A stretch of 50,759 nt of DNA from Spirochaetaceae bacterium (lineage in GTDB: Bacteria; Spirochaetota; Spirochaetia; Treponematales; Rectinemataceae). Made by a program: the position numbers and the translations under genes. The notes beneath the pieces are model-generated. The model worked only from the letters and a program-made list of their open reading frames with translations. It was not told where the DNA came from and made no database searches. The stretch spans positions 1-50,759 of the forward strand of contig JANXYO010000102.1 in the NCBI GenBank assembly GCA_025356015.1. The letters are read 5' to 3'. Positions 8,556 through 17,738 of this stretch are shown here, one piece after another; position 1 is the first letter of the stretch; each line of letters opens with the position of its first letter.

Positions 8556-9908
8556 CTAGAGGGTGAAGGTGAAGCCATCGACCAGGATGCCCGGGAGCAT
8601 CGAACCGCCGAGGGCGCGCCTGTCATAGGTCGAAGTCTCACTCACGAGCTGGCGCTTGCTGCTCAAGGCCTTGAGCTTGTCACCAAAGAGGTGATACAGG
8701 CTTTCGTCGAAACGCATGTCCTTGATCGGCGCGACAAGCCTCCCGCCTTCGATCCAGAAGCAGGCGAAGCGGGTCATTCCCGTCACGCGGGCGGAGTCGA
8801 AATCGCTCCAGTTCAGGTAGTGCAGGTTCGAGAGATAGAGGCCAGTCCCGATCGAGACGAAGACCTCCTCCTCGGCGAGCTCTCCCGCGCCGATCGAGGC
8901 CGAACGCAGGCCCTCCCATTCCGGAGAGGCATTCGAGGCCACCCCGTACTGTCTTGCGGAGCGGGCAGAGACCAGGCTGTTCGCGAGCCTTCCCCCTTCG
9001 ATGAGGGGGAGATGGTCGGGAGCCACCTCTCCGAGCTCGTTGAAGCGGGGCTCTATGCCGAGGCCGAAGTCCTGTGAAAGGGAGAAGCTGGGCGACATGA
9101 GCCGGCGCCCTTCCTTGAGGGCGATGAAGGCGCTCTCGCCCTCCCTGATCTGGCGCTCCGACAGGCCATTCCAGGAGAAGAAGGGCACGAACTCGCCCAG
9201 GGCGTCGGCAGCGATGTAGACGCGGTACTCACCCGCGGGGATGGTCCTCTCGCCCCTCGAGAGGGCCTCGAGCCGGGGCAGCTCGGAGCCGAGCTTCCGC
9301 GCGTACTCCTGATCGTCCCATTCGCGGCCGGCATACGAGGATTTCACAGCCTTGCCATTGGCCAACCAGGCCGAGTAGTCGACCACGAAGTTCTCGGTCG
9401 CGAACCAGTGGCGGGCCCCCTTGCTGTTGGCCGCGCCCCTGCAGACCGGTCCCTGGCTGTGAATACCGACAAAGTCGGCACCAGCGCCCTGGAATGGCCT
9501 GGCGGGGTCGAGGATGGTCTTGGGAAGCCTGCCGCTCTCGGGAAGCTGCCCCGTGAACTCCTCACGGGAGCTGCCCGCGGCGGCGGGAAGGGTCTGGTAG
9601 GGGTCCTCGGGGAGGAGGGCGGCCTCCCTGCGAGCCCTGTCGAGGGCGGCGGCTGCCGTCCTCGCGTCTAGCTCAGGGCTGTCGGTCGTCTCGAAGAGCG
9701 AGGACAGGGTCCGGCCGTCCCTGTAGTACTTGAATGACACTCGGGACTGGTCGACCTCGCCGATCTGTCTCGCGCCCCGGTTGAAGCGGAGGAAGGTCGA
9801 GGACTCGCCGGAAAATTCGATGGAGATGGCCTCGCCGGAGGCGAGCTCCCCGAGGAGGACTTCGCAGGCGCGGCTGAAACGTGCCTCGAGTTCGCGTGCG
9901 GTGCTCAT
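8556..9908 (-). CDS. tldE: TldE/PmbA-type metalloprotease partner subunit
   Basis: TldE forms a heterodimer with TldD that digests unfolded or modified peptides in the cytosol. The 450-residue length fits the family. The core has GGARLANSL-like and TGLYLSNLHYLNWSDFD sequences and the C-terminal SMLPGILVDGFTFTL typical of PmbA/TldD proteins. There is no HExxxH, as expected for the non-catalytic partner. Its ATG overlaps the tldD stop (ATGA), so the two subunits are probably made in equal amounts. Confidence 0.87.
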   Translation of the reverse strand: MSTARELEARFSRACEVLLGELASGEAISIEFSGESSTFLRFNRGARQIGEVDQSRVSFKYYRDGRTLSSLFETTDSPELDARTAAAALDRARREAALLPEDPYQTLPAAAGSSREEFTGQLPESGRLPKTILDPARPFQGAGADFVGIHSQGPVCRGAANSKGARHWFATENFVVDYSAWLANGKAVKSSYAGREWDDQEYARKLGSELPRLEALSRGERTIPAGEYRVYIAADALGEFVPFFSWNGLSERQIREGESAFIALKEGRRLMSPSFSLSQDFGLGIEPRFNELGEVAPDHLPLIEGGRLANSLVSARSARQYGVASNASPEWEGLRSASIGAGELAEEEVFVSIGTGLYLSNLHYLNWSDFDSARVTGMTRFACFWIEGGRLVAPIKDMRFDESLYHLFGDKLKALSSKRQLVSETSTYDRRALGGSMLPGILVDGFTFTL

Positions 9909-11344
9909 GCTCCACCTCCGAATATCTCGACGTCGCGGAAGGCGCAGACCGGGCTCGCGTGGCCGACGGTGATCACCTGGTTTGGCTCGCCCTTGCCGCA
10001 GTTCGGAGTTCCGAGGACCCCGAGGCTCGAGGCCTCACCAACCTTGAAGAGGTTCTTCCAGAAGGTGGCCGAGATACCGCGGTAGTTCGGGTTGCGAAGG
10101 GTCCTCGTGAACCTGCCGTCCTCGATGAGGCGCGCGTACTCGCAGCCGAACTGGAACTTGTTGCGGTGATCGTCGATCGACCAGGAGCGGTTCGACTCCA
10201 TCCAGACCCCCCGCTCGATGCCGGCGATGATGTTGCCCACCCTGTCGCTGCCGGCCTCGAGGTTGAGGTTGGCCATGCGGTCGATCGGGGCGCGGAACCA
10301 GTCCTGGGCGCGCTGGTTCGCGACTCCGGCGAGCCCCGAGCGCGCCTGGCTCTCCAGGCTCCCGAGGGCCCTCACAAGGATCCCGTCCTTGATTATGAAT
10401 TCCTTCCTGGCGGGGTTGCCGATGTCATCGGCAGCGTAGGAGGCGGCCTCGCTCGGCACCCCGGGGTCGAAGCTCACGTTCATGAGAGGAGAGCCGTATT
10501 GGAGGCTGCCTATGTCCTCGAGGCGGACAAAGGAGGAGCCGGCGTAGTTGCGCTCGTCGCCGAGTATGCGGTCGAGCTCAAGCGGGTGGCCGACCGACTC
10601 GTGGATCTGGAGCATCATCTGGTCTGGTGCGAGGACGAGGTCGGCCCTCATCGAGGGGCATTCCTCGGCCTCGAGGAGCTCGATGGCCTGCAGGGCCACG
10701 GCCCTCGCGCCGGCCTCCCCGGAGTCGAGGTCGAGGAGCTCCCGGCCACCCTGGTTGGTGCTGCTGCCCATGCCGTGGGAGCTGCGCCTCTGCGTCACCG
10801 AGCCGTCGCGGGCGACTGCCTGGTAGCCGCAGAGCAGGAGGGATGTCTCCTGCTCGATTGCCGCTCCCGAGGTCGAGACGAGCTCGCTGACTAAGTCCCT
10901 TAAGACCAGCTCGGCCGAGGCCAGGACTATCTTCTCCGAGACACGCATCGCCTCGGTGAGCCGTATGGCGTGCCGCGAGAGAAGGTCCCCGCCCAGGCTC
11001 GAGCGCAGTGCCCGTCTGGTCTCCCAGCCGAGGACGGTTGGCGGCCTCGCGGCCGGCTGGAAGCGGAAGGAGGCCCAGGCTTGGGCCGAGCGCGCGAGCT
11101 CGAGGGCCCTCGCCGCGGCGGCCTTCATGGCTGCGCTTCCGGGGGAGGCGGTGGCGGCGTAGCCGAACTGCCCCGCGAAGAGGACCTCGACCATGTATCC
11201 CTCGTCGGTGAAATCGTAGGCCGACTCGAATTTTCCGTCCTTCGCCTGCCAGCCGCGGCCGGCTGTCCTTACGCGGCGCAGGCCCACCCACTCGGCCTCG
11301 GCCGGTGCGCATGCTTCGAGTATCCGTCTAAGGTCCTGGGGCAT
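9905..11344 (-). CDS. tldD: TldD-type zinc metalloprotease subunit
   Basis: This is the catalytic subunit of TldD/TldE. The zinc-binding HExxxH motif is visible as MLQIHESVGHPLELDRILG, followed by the family's YAGSSFV and GSPLMNVSFDPG stretches and, near the end, NPNYRGISATFWKNLFKVG and GTPNCGKGEPNQ. I start at ATG 11344 because AGGAGG lies five bases upstream (reverse complement of 11350-11355); the frame is open further upstream but only as antisense to the MFS gene. The 479-residue product matches family length. Known substrates elsewhere include microcin B17 precursor and CcdA; none is indicated here. Confidence 0.92.
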   Translation of the reverse strand: MPQDLRRILEACAPAEAEWVGLRRVRTAGRGWQAKDGKFESAYDFTDEGYMVEVLFAGQFGYAATASPGSAAMKAAAARALELARSAQAWASFRFQPAARPPTVLGWETRRALRSSLGGDLLSRHAIRLTEAMRVSEKIVLASAELVLRDLVSELVSTSGAAIEQETSLLLCGYQAVARDGSVTQRRSSHGMGSSTNQGGRELLDLDSGEAGARAVALQAIELLEAEECPSMRADLVLAPDQMMLQIHESVGHPLELDRILGDERNYAGSSFVRLEDIGSLQYGSPLMNVSFDPGVPSEAASYAADDIGNPARKEFIIKDGILVRALGSLESQARSGLAGVANQRAQDWFRAPIDRMANLNLEAGSDRVGNIIAGIERGVWMESNRSWSIDDHRNKFQFGCEYARLIEDGRFTRTLRNPNYRGISATFWKNLFKVGEASSLGVLGTPNCGKGEPNQVITVGHASPVCAFRDVEIFGGGA

Positions 11345-11373
11345 CGCTCCTCCTGTCTCGGCCTGCAATCTTG

Positions 11374-12633
11374 CTATGCATTCGGATCGCGTGCAAGCAC
11401 GCGCTTTTCGAGCAGGGGCCTGTCCGCGAAGTGGAGCAGGAGCATGAGGACGGCGCCCGCGATGGCGACCACGAAGGACAGGGGCCAGGCCGAGGCCGGA
11501 CCGTGCCTGCCGATGTAGGCGCCCGTGACCACGGGGCAGAGCATCGAGCCGCAATTGCCGATCCAGGTGACGAGGGAGTTCATCCGGCTGCGGTGGGAGA
11601 GTGGGGAGCGCGCGGCTATGAACACGTTGGCGTTGGTCGCCGACACGATCTCGCCCAGGGTCCACACGACAGTGCTTGCGAGGACGATGAGCGCCGGGGA
11701 CAGGCCCTGGCCCGGAGGGCCGACGAAGACGAGCATCCCGAAGCCCAGGGCGTAGAGGCAGGAGGCCAGGGCCATGCAGGCGAGGCTGCCAAGGCGGCCG
11801 AGAAGGAGGGTGACCAGGGCCGTGGTCGCGACGACCGTGATACCGTTCGCCGTCATCGCGGCGCCAAAGACCCGCGCGCCCTCGGTCCCGAGCCGGTCGT
11901 TGAGGAAGACGGGGAGGCTGAACATGTGCTGGGAATAGACGAAGTTCAGGAAGGCCATCGCAAGGGCGAAGCCAAGGAGGATGGGGCGGCCGAGGAGGGC
12001 CCCGAGGAGTCCCCGGGACTCGGCTGCCTCGGCGCCGCCGGCAGCGCCTTCGGCGGCCCAGGGCTCGGGGAGGGTCTCGGGCACGAAGGCGAGGAAGAGG
12101 AGACTGACCAGCACGAGGGCAGTGGCGTTGCCCGCGAACATCAGGCTCGGGTGGCTCGAGAATAGGAATCCCGCGGCAAGGGGTCCGACCGAGAAGCCGA
12201 TGTTGTTCCCCCAGTAGAGGAGGGAGTAGGCGCGCTTGCGCTGCTCGTGGGGCACGAGGTCAGCGACGGTCGCGTTGAACACGGGCCAGGTGGCGTTGAG
12301 GAGGAGGCTCGCAGCCGCCACGAGAAAGGGCATCGCGCCGCTCATCCCGATGCCGAGGCAGGCGATGAACAGGGACGCCGCGCCGAGCTGGCAGCCGACG
12401 ATGACCCGCTTTCGGCCGATGCTGTCGCCCAGCTTCCCTCCCGCGAGCATCCCCAGGCCACCGACCAGGAACATCGCCGTCATGAAGCTACCGGCCCTGG
12501 CCGAGGACCAGCCGAGCTTGACCGTCAGGAGCATGGTCAGGAAGGGAAAGACGAAGTTACCCGCTGAGTTGATGAGACGGGCGAAGAACAGGACCCATAT
12601 GGTCCCCGGCAAGCGAAGCTTCTCGCTGGGCAT
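11374..12633 (-). CDS. Major facilitator superfamily transporter
   Basis: A 419-residue inner-membrane protein with about twelve hydrophobic segments split by a central hydrophilic loop (AAEGAAGGAEAAESRG, about residues 195-212). The MFS motif A appears as GGKLGDSIGRKRV between segments 2 and 3, and NATVADLVPHEQRKRAYSL marks the segment 4-5 loop, as in the MdtH/YfcJ-type drug or metabolite exporters. It is 29 bases upstream of tldD on the same strand and may be co-transcribed with it. The substrate cannot be told from sequence. Confidence 0.87.
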   Translation of the reverse strand: MPSEKLRLPGTIWVLFFARLINSAGNFVFPFLTMLLTVKLGWSSARAGSFMTAMFLVGGLGMLAGGKLGDSIGRKRVIVGCQLGAASLFIACLGIGMSGAMPFLVAAASLLLNATWPVFNATVADLVPHEQRKRAYSLLYWGNNIGFSVGPLAAGFLFSSHPSLMFAGNATALVLVSLLFLAFVPETLPEPWAAEGAAGGAEAAESRGLLGALLGRPILLGFALAMAFLNFVYSQHMFSLPVFLNDRLGTEGARVFGAAMTANGITVVATTALVTLLLGRLGSLACMALASCLYALGFGMLVFVGPPGQGLSPALIVLASTVVWTLGEIVSATNANVFIAARSPLSHRSRMNSLVTWIGNCGSMLCPVVTGAYIGRHGPASAWPLSFVVAIAGAVLMLLLHFADRPLLEKRVLARDPNA

Positions 12634-12736
12634 AGGCAGGCATTCTAGCGGGCCCGGGCCGCTGGCGGCTACGGCCGGCGCATCGGCGCAAAGAACATTT
12701 TGAGATTGTTTTTGATAGTTCCTTCGTGACGAATCT

Positions 12737-13588
12737 TCACTGTGCCAACGCCAGTTCGCCGGGAATCTCGATTTCCTCCCGGTTCTCCGCGACCTTGAGG
12801 GCGTCCTTGATCCGGAGCAGGTCCCCGAAGGCGTCGAACACGTCGCCGGCGAGGTATCGCTCGGGCTTCGGACCGCCCGGTGCTGTCGAGATGGCGAGGC
12901 TTGAGTTGAGCCTCTTCCCCGTCTCGTCGTTGGCGTCCCTCGGACGCAGAAGGTTCATGAGCTCGATCATGACGCCCTTGAACATGTTCTCGTGGACATA
13001 GTGGATGGTGCCGTCCTCGTCCACCGCGAGCACGACGCCGGCATGGGTCCGCGGATCGTCGAGGCGGTCGCCGTTGTCGTTCGCGTCCCAGGTGTTGTCC
13101 CAGATGATGACATCTCCGGGGCGCGGATACTTGTCGCTGTGCAGCACCCCGCGGTCCTTCAGGGTCATGCACAGGCGGTTCACTCCATTGCCCGTGTACT
13201 TGTCGAAGTCCTTCGTGACGTCGATGTCCATGTGGTAGAAGATCGCGCTCACGGTGCCGATGCAGTCCAGGACGAACTGCTTGCCGTTCACGATGACCTT
13301 GGCGTTGGGGGGCAGACCGATGAGGGTCTTCGCCGAGGCCAGCACCCTGAGCTCATCCTCGCTAGTGGGCATGCGTGCGGCCTCGCTGCTGCGGTAGAGC
13401 CCGAGGGCCTCGGCCGAGACCCCGCTTGGAGGGGCTGTCACCGCCTTGCCGGCCGGCTGGGCCAGTGGCCCCTGTGGCGCCGGGGCGGACGCGCCCTGCA
13501 CGGCAGGGGGGGCCGAGGAGCAGGAAGCCAGGACAGACGCAAGTATGATTGGGAGGGCCAGGGTGGTGAATGTGGAACAGATCCTCAT
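12737..13588 (-). CDS. Lipoprotein with an NlpC/P60- or CHAP-like cysteine peptidase domain
   Basis: The N-terminus is a lipoprotein signal ending VLASCSS (Cys at residue 23), followed by an Ala/Pro linker to about residue 65. The C-terminal domain has the peptidase pattern in order: Cys in FVLDCIGTVSAIFYH, a PRPGDVIIWDNT strand, His in THAGVVLAVDEDGTIHYV, and a final His in HYVHENMF. This suggests cleavage of peptidoglycan stem peptides. GAGGAG lies seven bases before the ATG. It is 17 bases from the CAP-domain gene upstream on the same strand, so it belongs to the envelope operon. Confidence 0.8.
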   Translation of the reverse strand: MRICSTFTTLALPIILASVLASCSSAPPAVQGASAPAPQGPLAQPAGKAVTAPPSGVSAEALGLYRSSEAARMPTSEDELRVLASAKTLIGLPPNAKVIVNGKQFVLDCIGTVSAIFYHMDIDVTKDFDKYTGNGVNRLCMTLKDRGVLHSDKYPRPGDVIIWDNTWDANDNGDRLDDPRTHAGVVLAVDEDGTIHYVHENMFKGVMIELMNLLRPRDANDETGKRLNSSLAISTAPGGPKPERYLAGDVFDAFGDLLRIKDALKVAENREEIEIPGELALAQ

Positions 13589-13605
13589 GCTGGGCTCCTC
13601 TCTTT

Positions 13606-15212
13606 TTAGAACTTATCGATGGGGCTGCTCAGTCTCCGCTCCCCGCCCTGGCCGTACGAAAGCCGCGTCGAGCCTCCCGTCTTGTTTCCAAGGCCGATGT
13701 ACAAGCTGGCCTGGGCGCCGCCGCGCGGTCTGTCGAGGAAGTAGGCGAGGATCGCTCCTGCGCAGGCAAAGAGGTCGCAGCGCTCGAAGGCCACGATGGA
13801 AGAGGGTTCGCAGGTGACCAGGGAGCTCGCCTGCGCACGGCGCGTGAAGCTGCAGTCCTCGAGCGCCAGACTTGAGCCGCCTCCGAGATAGAAGCTCGAG
13901 CGCTCATCGAAGTCGAGGCCGCGCCGCGCCGCCGCGCCGCCTATCGCGAAGGCCGCCAGCTTTTCCGGTCCCGAGTAGCGCAGGAGGGTCTTGCGTGGAA
14001 TGCCGACGATCCGGACCGCTGCCTTGATGTGGAGCTCATCGGCGAAGCGGTATTCCCCCGCCGCGAGCTGGATCGTGTTCCCAGATGCTGCCATCTTGAG
14101 GGCCGCTGCGAGGTCTTGGCCTGGCCTGTCGGGCACGGCCCTCACCGTCCATAGGGTCGCTCCGCGGGTCTTGAATTTCCAATCGAGGTTCTCGTCCTTG
14201 CCTGCGATCCTGAGCGTGGCGTGGACCGAGAATGTGGCTCCCCGAGCGAGGGGCTCCTTGGGCAGGATGAACACGGCGTTGAAGTTGTCCCGATATGATT
14301 TCGAAATGGAGGCGGCGTCGCCCGAGTAGATCCCCATGTCTGGTACCGCGACAGCGGGCTTCCCGGGGTAGCTTATCCATGCTGGCAGCTCAAGACCGGC
14401 CTCGTTCGTGAGCCTTGCCGAGGCCATCTCGAAGGACCTTAGGTCGTCCCAGGAAAGGGATATCGTGATGGGGTAGCCCGTCGGGCTGTCTGCCGGGCTG
14501 CGGGAGGGCCGGGGATCGGGATACTCGCCATTGCCGAAGTCGCACAATGCGTCGTCGAATCCCGGAGGCGGGAAGAGAATGAAGCGGCCGCGGGCCTCGC
14601 TGGTCCCGGGAGGGGCCGGGGCCTCCCTCGTCACGAAGAGGGTGCCGCCGCCGCGGCTTGCGGGATCATAGGCGAAGCCGAGGCCCACGCGGAGCTCCTC
14701 GGGCCTGAGGAACTGGAGGCGGTGGAGGGTCCCGCTCATGAGCCCTTCAAGGGCCGAAAGCGGGTCGCTGTTACCCTGGCTGATCCCGCTTGTCCTGGCC
14801 GCCTCGTCCCCTGCCTTTGTGTAGTACTTGTTTCCAGCGAGCTCGAAATGGCCCGAGGCGATCTTCATCCCCGTGGCAGCGAGGAGATAGTCGGCGTGGG
14901 CTTGGCCCATGGCGCTCAAGGACTGATCGTAGACATAGGGCCTGAGTCCAGCCGCCAGCCGGTATCGGTTGAGGCGGTTCAGCGCGCTCGCGCGTTCGCC
15001 CGGATAGGCCTTGGGAAGCTCGATGAGGCCCTTCCCCTCGACCAGGGCCGGGGGAAGGGGGGCGCGGAGCAGCCGGGAGAGTTCGGCGAGCTCGGGGGGG
15101 GGAGGGCTGCGGCCGAGGGCGGCGCGGGCTCGTCCTGCAGGGCGAGGCATGAGGCCAGGAGGGCGACAAGGCCGGCGGCGACGCAGGTGAATGAGGCGAG
15201 GGACGGCCTCAT
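13606..15212 (-). pseudogene. CAP-domain lipoprotein with C-terminal beta-helix region, frameshifted at a G9 tract
   Basis: The start is ATG 15212, overlapping the stop of the preceding lipoprotein gene (ATGA). The first 35 residues form a lipoprotein signal (GLVALLASC). At a run of nine C on the coding strand (15102-15094) the reading frame must shift by one to continue into the rest. A change to ten or seven C would join them. The downstream frame encodes a CAP/SCP domain (ALNRLNRYRLAAGLRPYVYD, GQAHADYLLA, with SGHFEL), an Ig-like linker (ARGATFSVHATLRI) and a C-terminal right-handed beta-helix-like part (SGNTIQLAAGEYRF, ALEDCSF). CAP proteins are secreted and have diverse roles. The lesion may be a phase-variable switch, a real mutation or a sequencing error. 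Confidence 0.75.
15094..15102. repeat. G9 homopolymer inside the CAP lipoprotein gene
   Basis: Nine consecutive G on the plus strand (C on the coding strand) lie about 37 codons into the gene, exactly where the signal-peptide frame and the CAP-domain frame must be joined. Runs of this length slip readily during replication. Confidence 0.85.
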
Positions 15213-17677
15213 GGCGAGGTCGCCGCGATGCCCGTGCTGGCGACGGCGACGAACTTCCCGTTTCCGTAGGCGACCGAGTTCCAGCTCGAGCTGGCTGGCA
15301 GGGTCTGGCTGGTCCAGGCGATGCCATCGGTCGAGGTCGCGGCGACAGTCCCTCCCTGGGCGACGGTGACAAATACCCCGCCTCCATAGCTGACGGAATT
15401 CCAGTTGGCGATGGCTGGAAGCGTGAAGGCGGTCCAGCTGTTTCCATAGGTCGAGCTCGCTCCAACGTTGCTGCCATAGCCCAGGGTGATGTACTTCCCG
15501 CTGCCATGTCCGATACATCTCCAATTCTGGGCGCTGGGAAGGGTGTAGGTCAGCCAGCTTGTCCCGGTGTTTGACATTGCGGTGGCTGTGCTGTTGGGGG
15601 CGACTGTCAGGAAGTTGCTATTGGCATAGATCAGCGGCACCCAAGGCGAGTTTGGTCTGGACACGAGGTTCCAGGTGATGCCGTCGGTCGAGGTCGCCAC
15701 GTCGCCATAGCTGTTGTCGATGGCCACGAACTTCCCGTTCCCAAAGGCTATCGATTCCCAGTTGGCGATGGCCGGAAGGGTCCTGGCCGTCCAGTTGATG
15801 CCATCGCTCGAGCTCGCCGCCTTGTTGCTTGGGTTGAGGGACACGGCGACGTACACGGAGTTCCCATAGGCCACCGACCTCCACGAGCCGGTGCTCGGAA
15901 GGTTGCCAGGAGTCCAGGTGATCCCGTCGGCCGAGCAGGCGGTGGCGATGCTATTGGAGATCGCGACAAACTTCCCATTGCCGAAGGCCACCGAAATATA
16001 GCTTGTGCTGTTTGGAAGGGTCCTCAAGGTCCATGTCGAGCCGGGGAAGCTGTAGAGGGCAGAGACATAGTCCGAGGAGGTCCAACCCGCCTTGTATGCG
16101 ATCGCCCAGATCGTCTGGTTTGTCGACACGCTGAAGGGACCCGAGTAGAGGGTCCCCACCGATGCCGTTGGCAGGCTGCCGTCGGTTGTATAGCGCATTG
16201 AGGCGCCGGCGCTCGCCCTGCTGAGGGTCAGGGTCTGGGGACCCGCGTAGATTCCCGAGCCCGGGCTGAAGCCAGGTGCCGCCGCCTTGAGCAGGTAGGC
16301 GGCGCTTGCCAGGGTCGAATCGCTCCACCCGCTCTTGAAGGCTATTGCCTTGAGGGTCCCGCTCACCGTGACGGGCCCCGGCGTCCCCGTGTACAAGGTC
16401 CCCAGGCTGGCGCTCGGGTTTGAGCCGTCGGTCGTGTAGCGGATCGAAGCGCCGGGGGTGGTGCTGGTGATGCTTACGTTCTGGGCGCTCGAGAAGGTGC
16501 CGCCCGAGGGGCCAAGGCTGGGGCTTGCCACCGGCAGCTTGTAGGCCGCGCTCGCCACTCCCGAGCTCGCCCAGAGCGTTCCGTACGCGATCGCCTTCAG
16601 GGTCTCGCTCGACGCCACGCTGATCGCCGACGAATAGACCGTCCCCGTGCTTTCCGTCGGATCCGAGCCGTCAGTGGTGTACCTGATCGAGGCCCCCGGC
16701 ATTGTCGTAGCGATGCTGACGCTCTGGGTCCCGGCATAGCTGCCGGCCCCGGGGCTGAAGACCGGTATCGAGTCCGGCAGGGTATATCTGGCTGTGGCCA
16801 CGGGGGAGTCTGACCAGCCCGATTCATAGGCGATCGCAAGTATCCTCGTGGTCGCAGGCACGCTGACCGCGGCTGTGTACAGGGTCCCGTGTGAGGGCGA
16901 AGGCGTGCTCCCGTCGGTCGTGTAGCGGATCGAGGAGCCCGGCATCGTCGAGCCGATGGAACGGCTCTGCGCGCCACCATAGGCGCCGCCCGGAGGGTTG
17001 ACGACAGGGGCAGCATCGGGGAATGTGCAGCCCGCCGAGGCATAGGCGCTGGTCGAGCCTGACTTGTAGGCTATGACCTTTAGGATCGCTGTCGCAGAGA
17101 CGCTAAAGGGTCCCGTGCCGGTGGGACCCGTGTATAGGGTCCCGAGGCTTTCTGTCGGGCTGCTGCCGTCGAGGGTGTACCGGATGGAGGCTCCGGGTGT
17201 CAGGTCCGAAAGGGCCACTGTCTGGGGGCTGCCGTAGCATCCGACAGGGAGGGCGATCGTCGGTGTGACCATGATCAGGTTGTTGACCGTGTAGGTCGAG
17301 GTGACGATGGTCGAATCCGTCATGCCCTCATGGAAGGCCATGGCCTTGATCGTCGTCACCGTGCCGTCGACGCCGGCGAGGGACAGTGGAGCGGCGTAGG
17401 TCGGCGAGCTTGAAGTCGGGTCCGGGGGCGTCGAGGAACCGAGGGAGGTGGAGTAGCGGATTACCGCCCCGGGAGTCGAGTCGGTGATGGTGATGGGCTG
17501 GATCGCCGGGCAGGGGCCGGCGGCGGGACTGAACACGGGTGAGGCTACCTGCCCACTTGTCTTCGCCTCGCTGGCGGCCTTGGTCACCACATCGCTCAGC
17601 GGATTGTGGCATGCGAGGATCAGCGCGATCGCGGCGAAAGGCGCGAGGCGCGATATCGGCTTCGACTTGGTTTCCAT
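15209..17677 (-). CDS. Surface lipoprotein: six chitobiase-type repeats plus seven-repeat beta-propeller
   Basis: I place the start at ATG 17677, behind GAGGAATGAAG (ATG 17683 is the alternative). A lipoprotein signal (APFAAIALILAC) follows, giving 822 residues. The frame is open without a stop into the upstream TPR gene, so as written it would be a fusion (see findings). Residues ~35-540 (about 17,530-16,050) hold six copies of a chitobiase/hexosaminidase C-terminal-type repeat with the signature SIRYTTDGSxPTxSxGTLYxG. The last ~275 residues hold seven copies of a ~40-residue unit (NSVAYGNGKFVAVA, TSTDGIxW), the count expected of a seven-bladed propeller. Both are typical extracellular binding modules; the ligand is unknown. 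Its stop overlaps the CAP gene start. Confidence 0.8.
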   Translation of the reverse strand: METKSKPISRLAPFAAIALILACHNPLSDVVTKAASEAKTSGQVASPVFSPAAGPCPAIQPITITDSTPGAVIRYSTSLGSSTPPDPTSSSPTYAAPLSLAGVDGTVTTIKAMAFHEGMTDSTIVTSTYTVNNLIMVTPTIALPVGCYGSPQTVALSDLTPGASIRYTLDGSSPTESLGTLYTGPTGTGPFSVSATAILKVIAYKSGSTSAYASAGCTFPDAAPVVNPPGGAYGGAQSRSIGSTMPGSSIRYTTDGSTPSPSHGTLYTAAVSVPATTRILAIAYESGWSDSPVATARYTLPDSIPVFSPGAGSYAGTQSVSIATTMPGASIRYTTDGSDPTESTGTVYSSAISVASSETLKAIAYGTLWASSGVASAAYKLPVASPSLGPSGGTFSSAQNVSITSTTPGASIRYTTDGSNPSASLGTLYTGTPGPVTVSGTLKAIAFKSGWSDSTLASAAYLLKAAAPGFSPGSGIYAGPQTLTLSRASAGASMRYTTDGSLPTASVGTLYSGPFSVSTNQTIWAIAYKAGWTSSDYVSALYSFPGSTWTLRTLPNSTSYISVAFGNGKFVAISNSIATACSADGITWTPGNLPSTGSWRSVAYGNSVYVAVSLNPSNKAASSSDGINWTARTLPAIANWESIAFGNGKFVAIDNSYGDVATSTDGITWNLVSRPNSPWVPLIYANSNFLTVAPNSTATAMSNTGTSWLTYTLPSAQNWRCIGHGSGKYITLGYGSNVGASSTYGNSWTAFTLPAIANWNSVSYGGGVFVTVAQGGTVAATSTDGIAWTSQTLPASSSWNSVAYGNGKFVAVASTGIAATSP
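15215..16045 (-). repeat. Seven tandem propeller-type repeats
   Basis: Seven ~40-codon units carry the core W.SVAYGNGKFVAV and ATSTDGITW: SYISVAFGNGKFVAIS, SWRSVAYGNSVYVAVS, NWESIAFGNGKFVAID, VPLIYANSNFLTVA, NWRCIGHGSGKYITLG, NWNSVSYGGGVFVTVA and SWNSVAYGNGKFVAVA. The number fits a closed seven-bladed beta-propeller. Confidence 0.75.
16050..17530 (-). repeat. Six tandem chitobiase-C-terminal-type protein repeats
   Basis: Six units of roughly 80-90 codons carry the core xIRYTxDGSxPTxSxGTLYxG followed by AIAYKSGWxxS. The first copy is the most diverged. Repeats 2-6 are similar enough at DNA level to recombine or expand and contract. Confidence 0.75.
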
Positions 17678-17738
17678 CTTCATTCCTCGCTCCAGCTCAT
17701 GGCTTCTTTCGGCAGCACCGAGTGCGGCGCGCCTTGTC

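Noticed and set aside
13606-15507. 633-codon frame taken as an intact CAP protein starting at 15507
   Set aside because: Its first ~100 residues are an out-of-frame reading of the propeller lipoprotein; the real signal peptide is in a different frame from ATG 15212.
16050-17530. Repeats considered as a CRISPR array or DNA-level mobile repeat
   Set aside because: The units are coding, in frame and of protein-repeat length, with no short identical repeat-spacer pattern.
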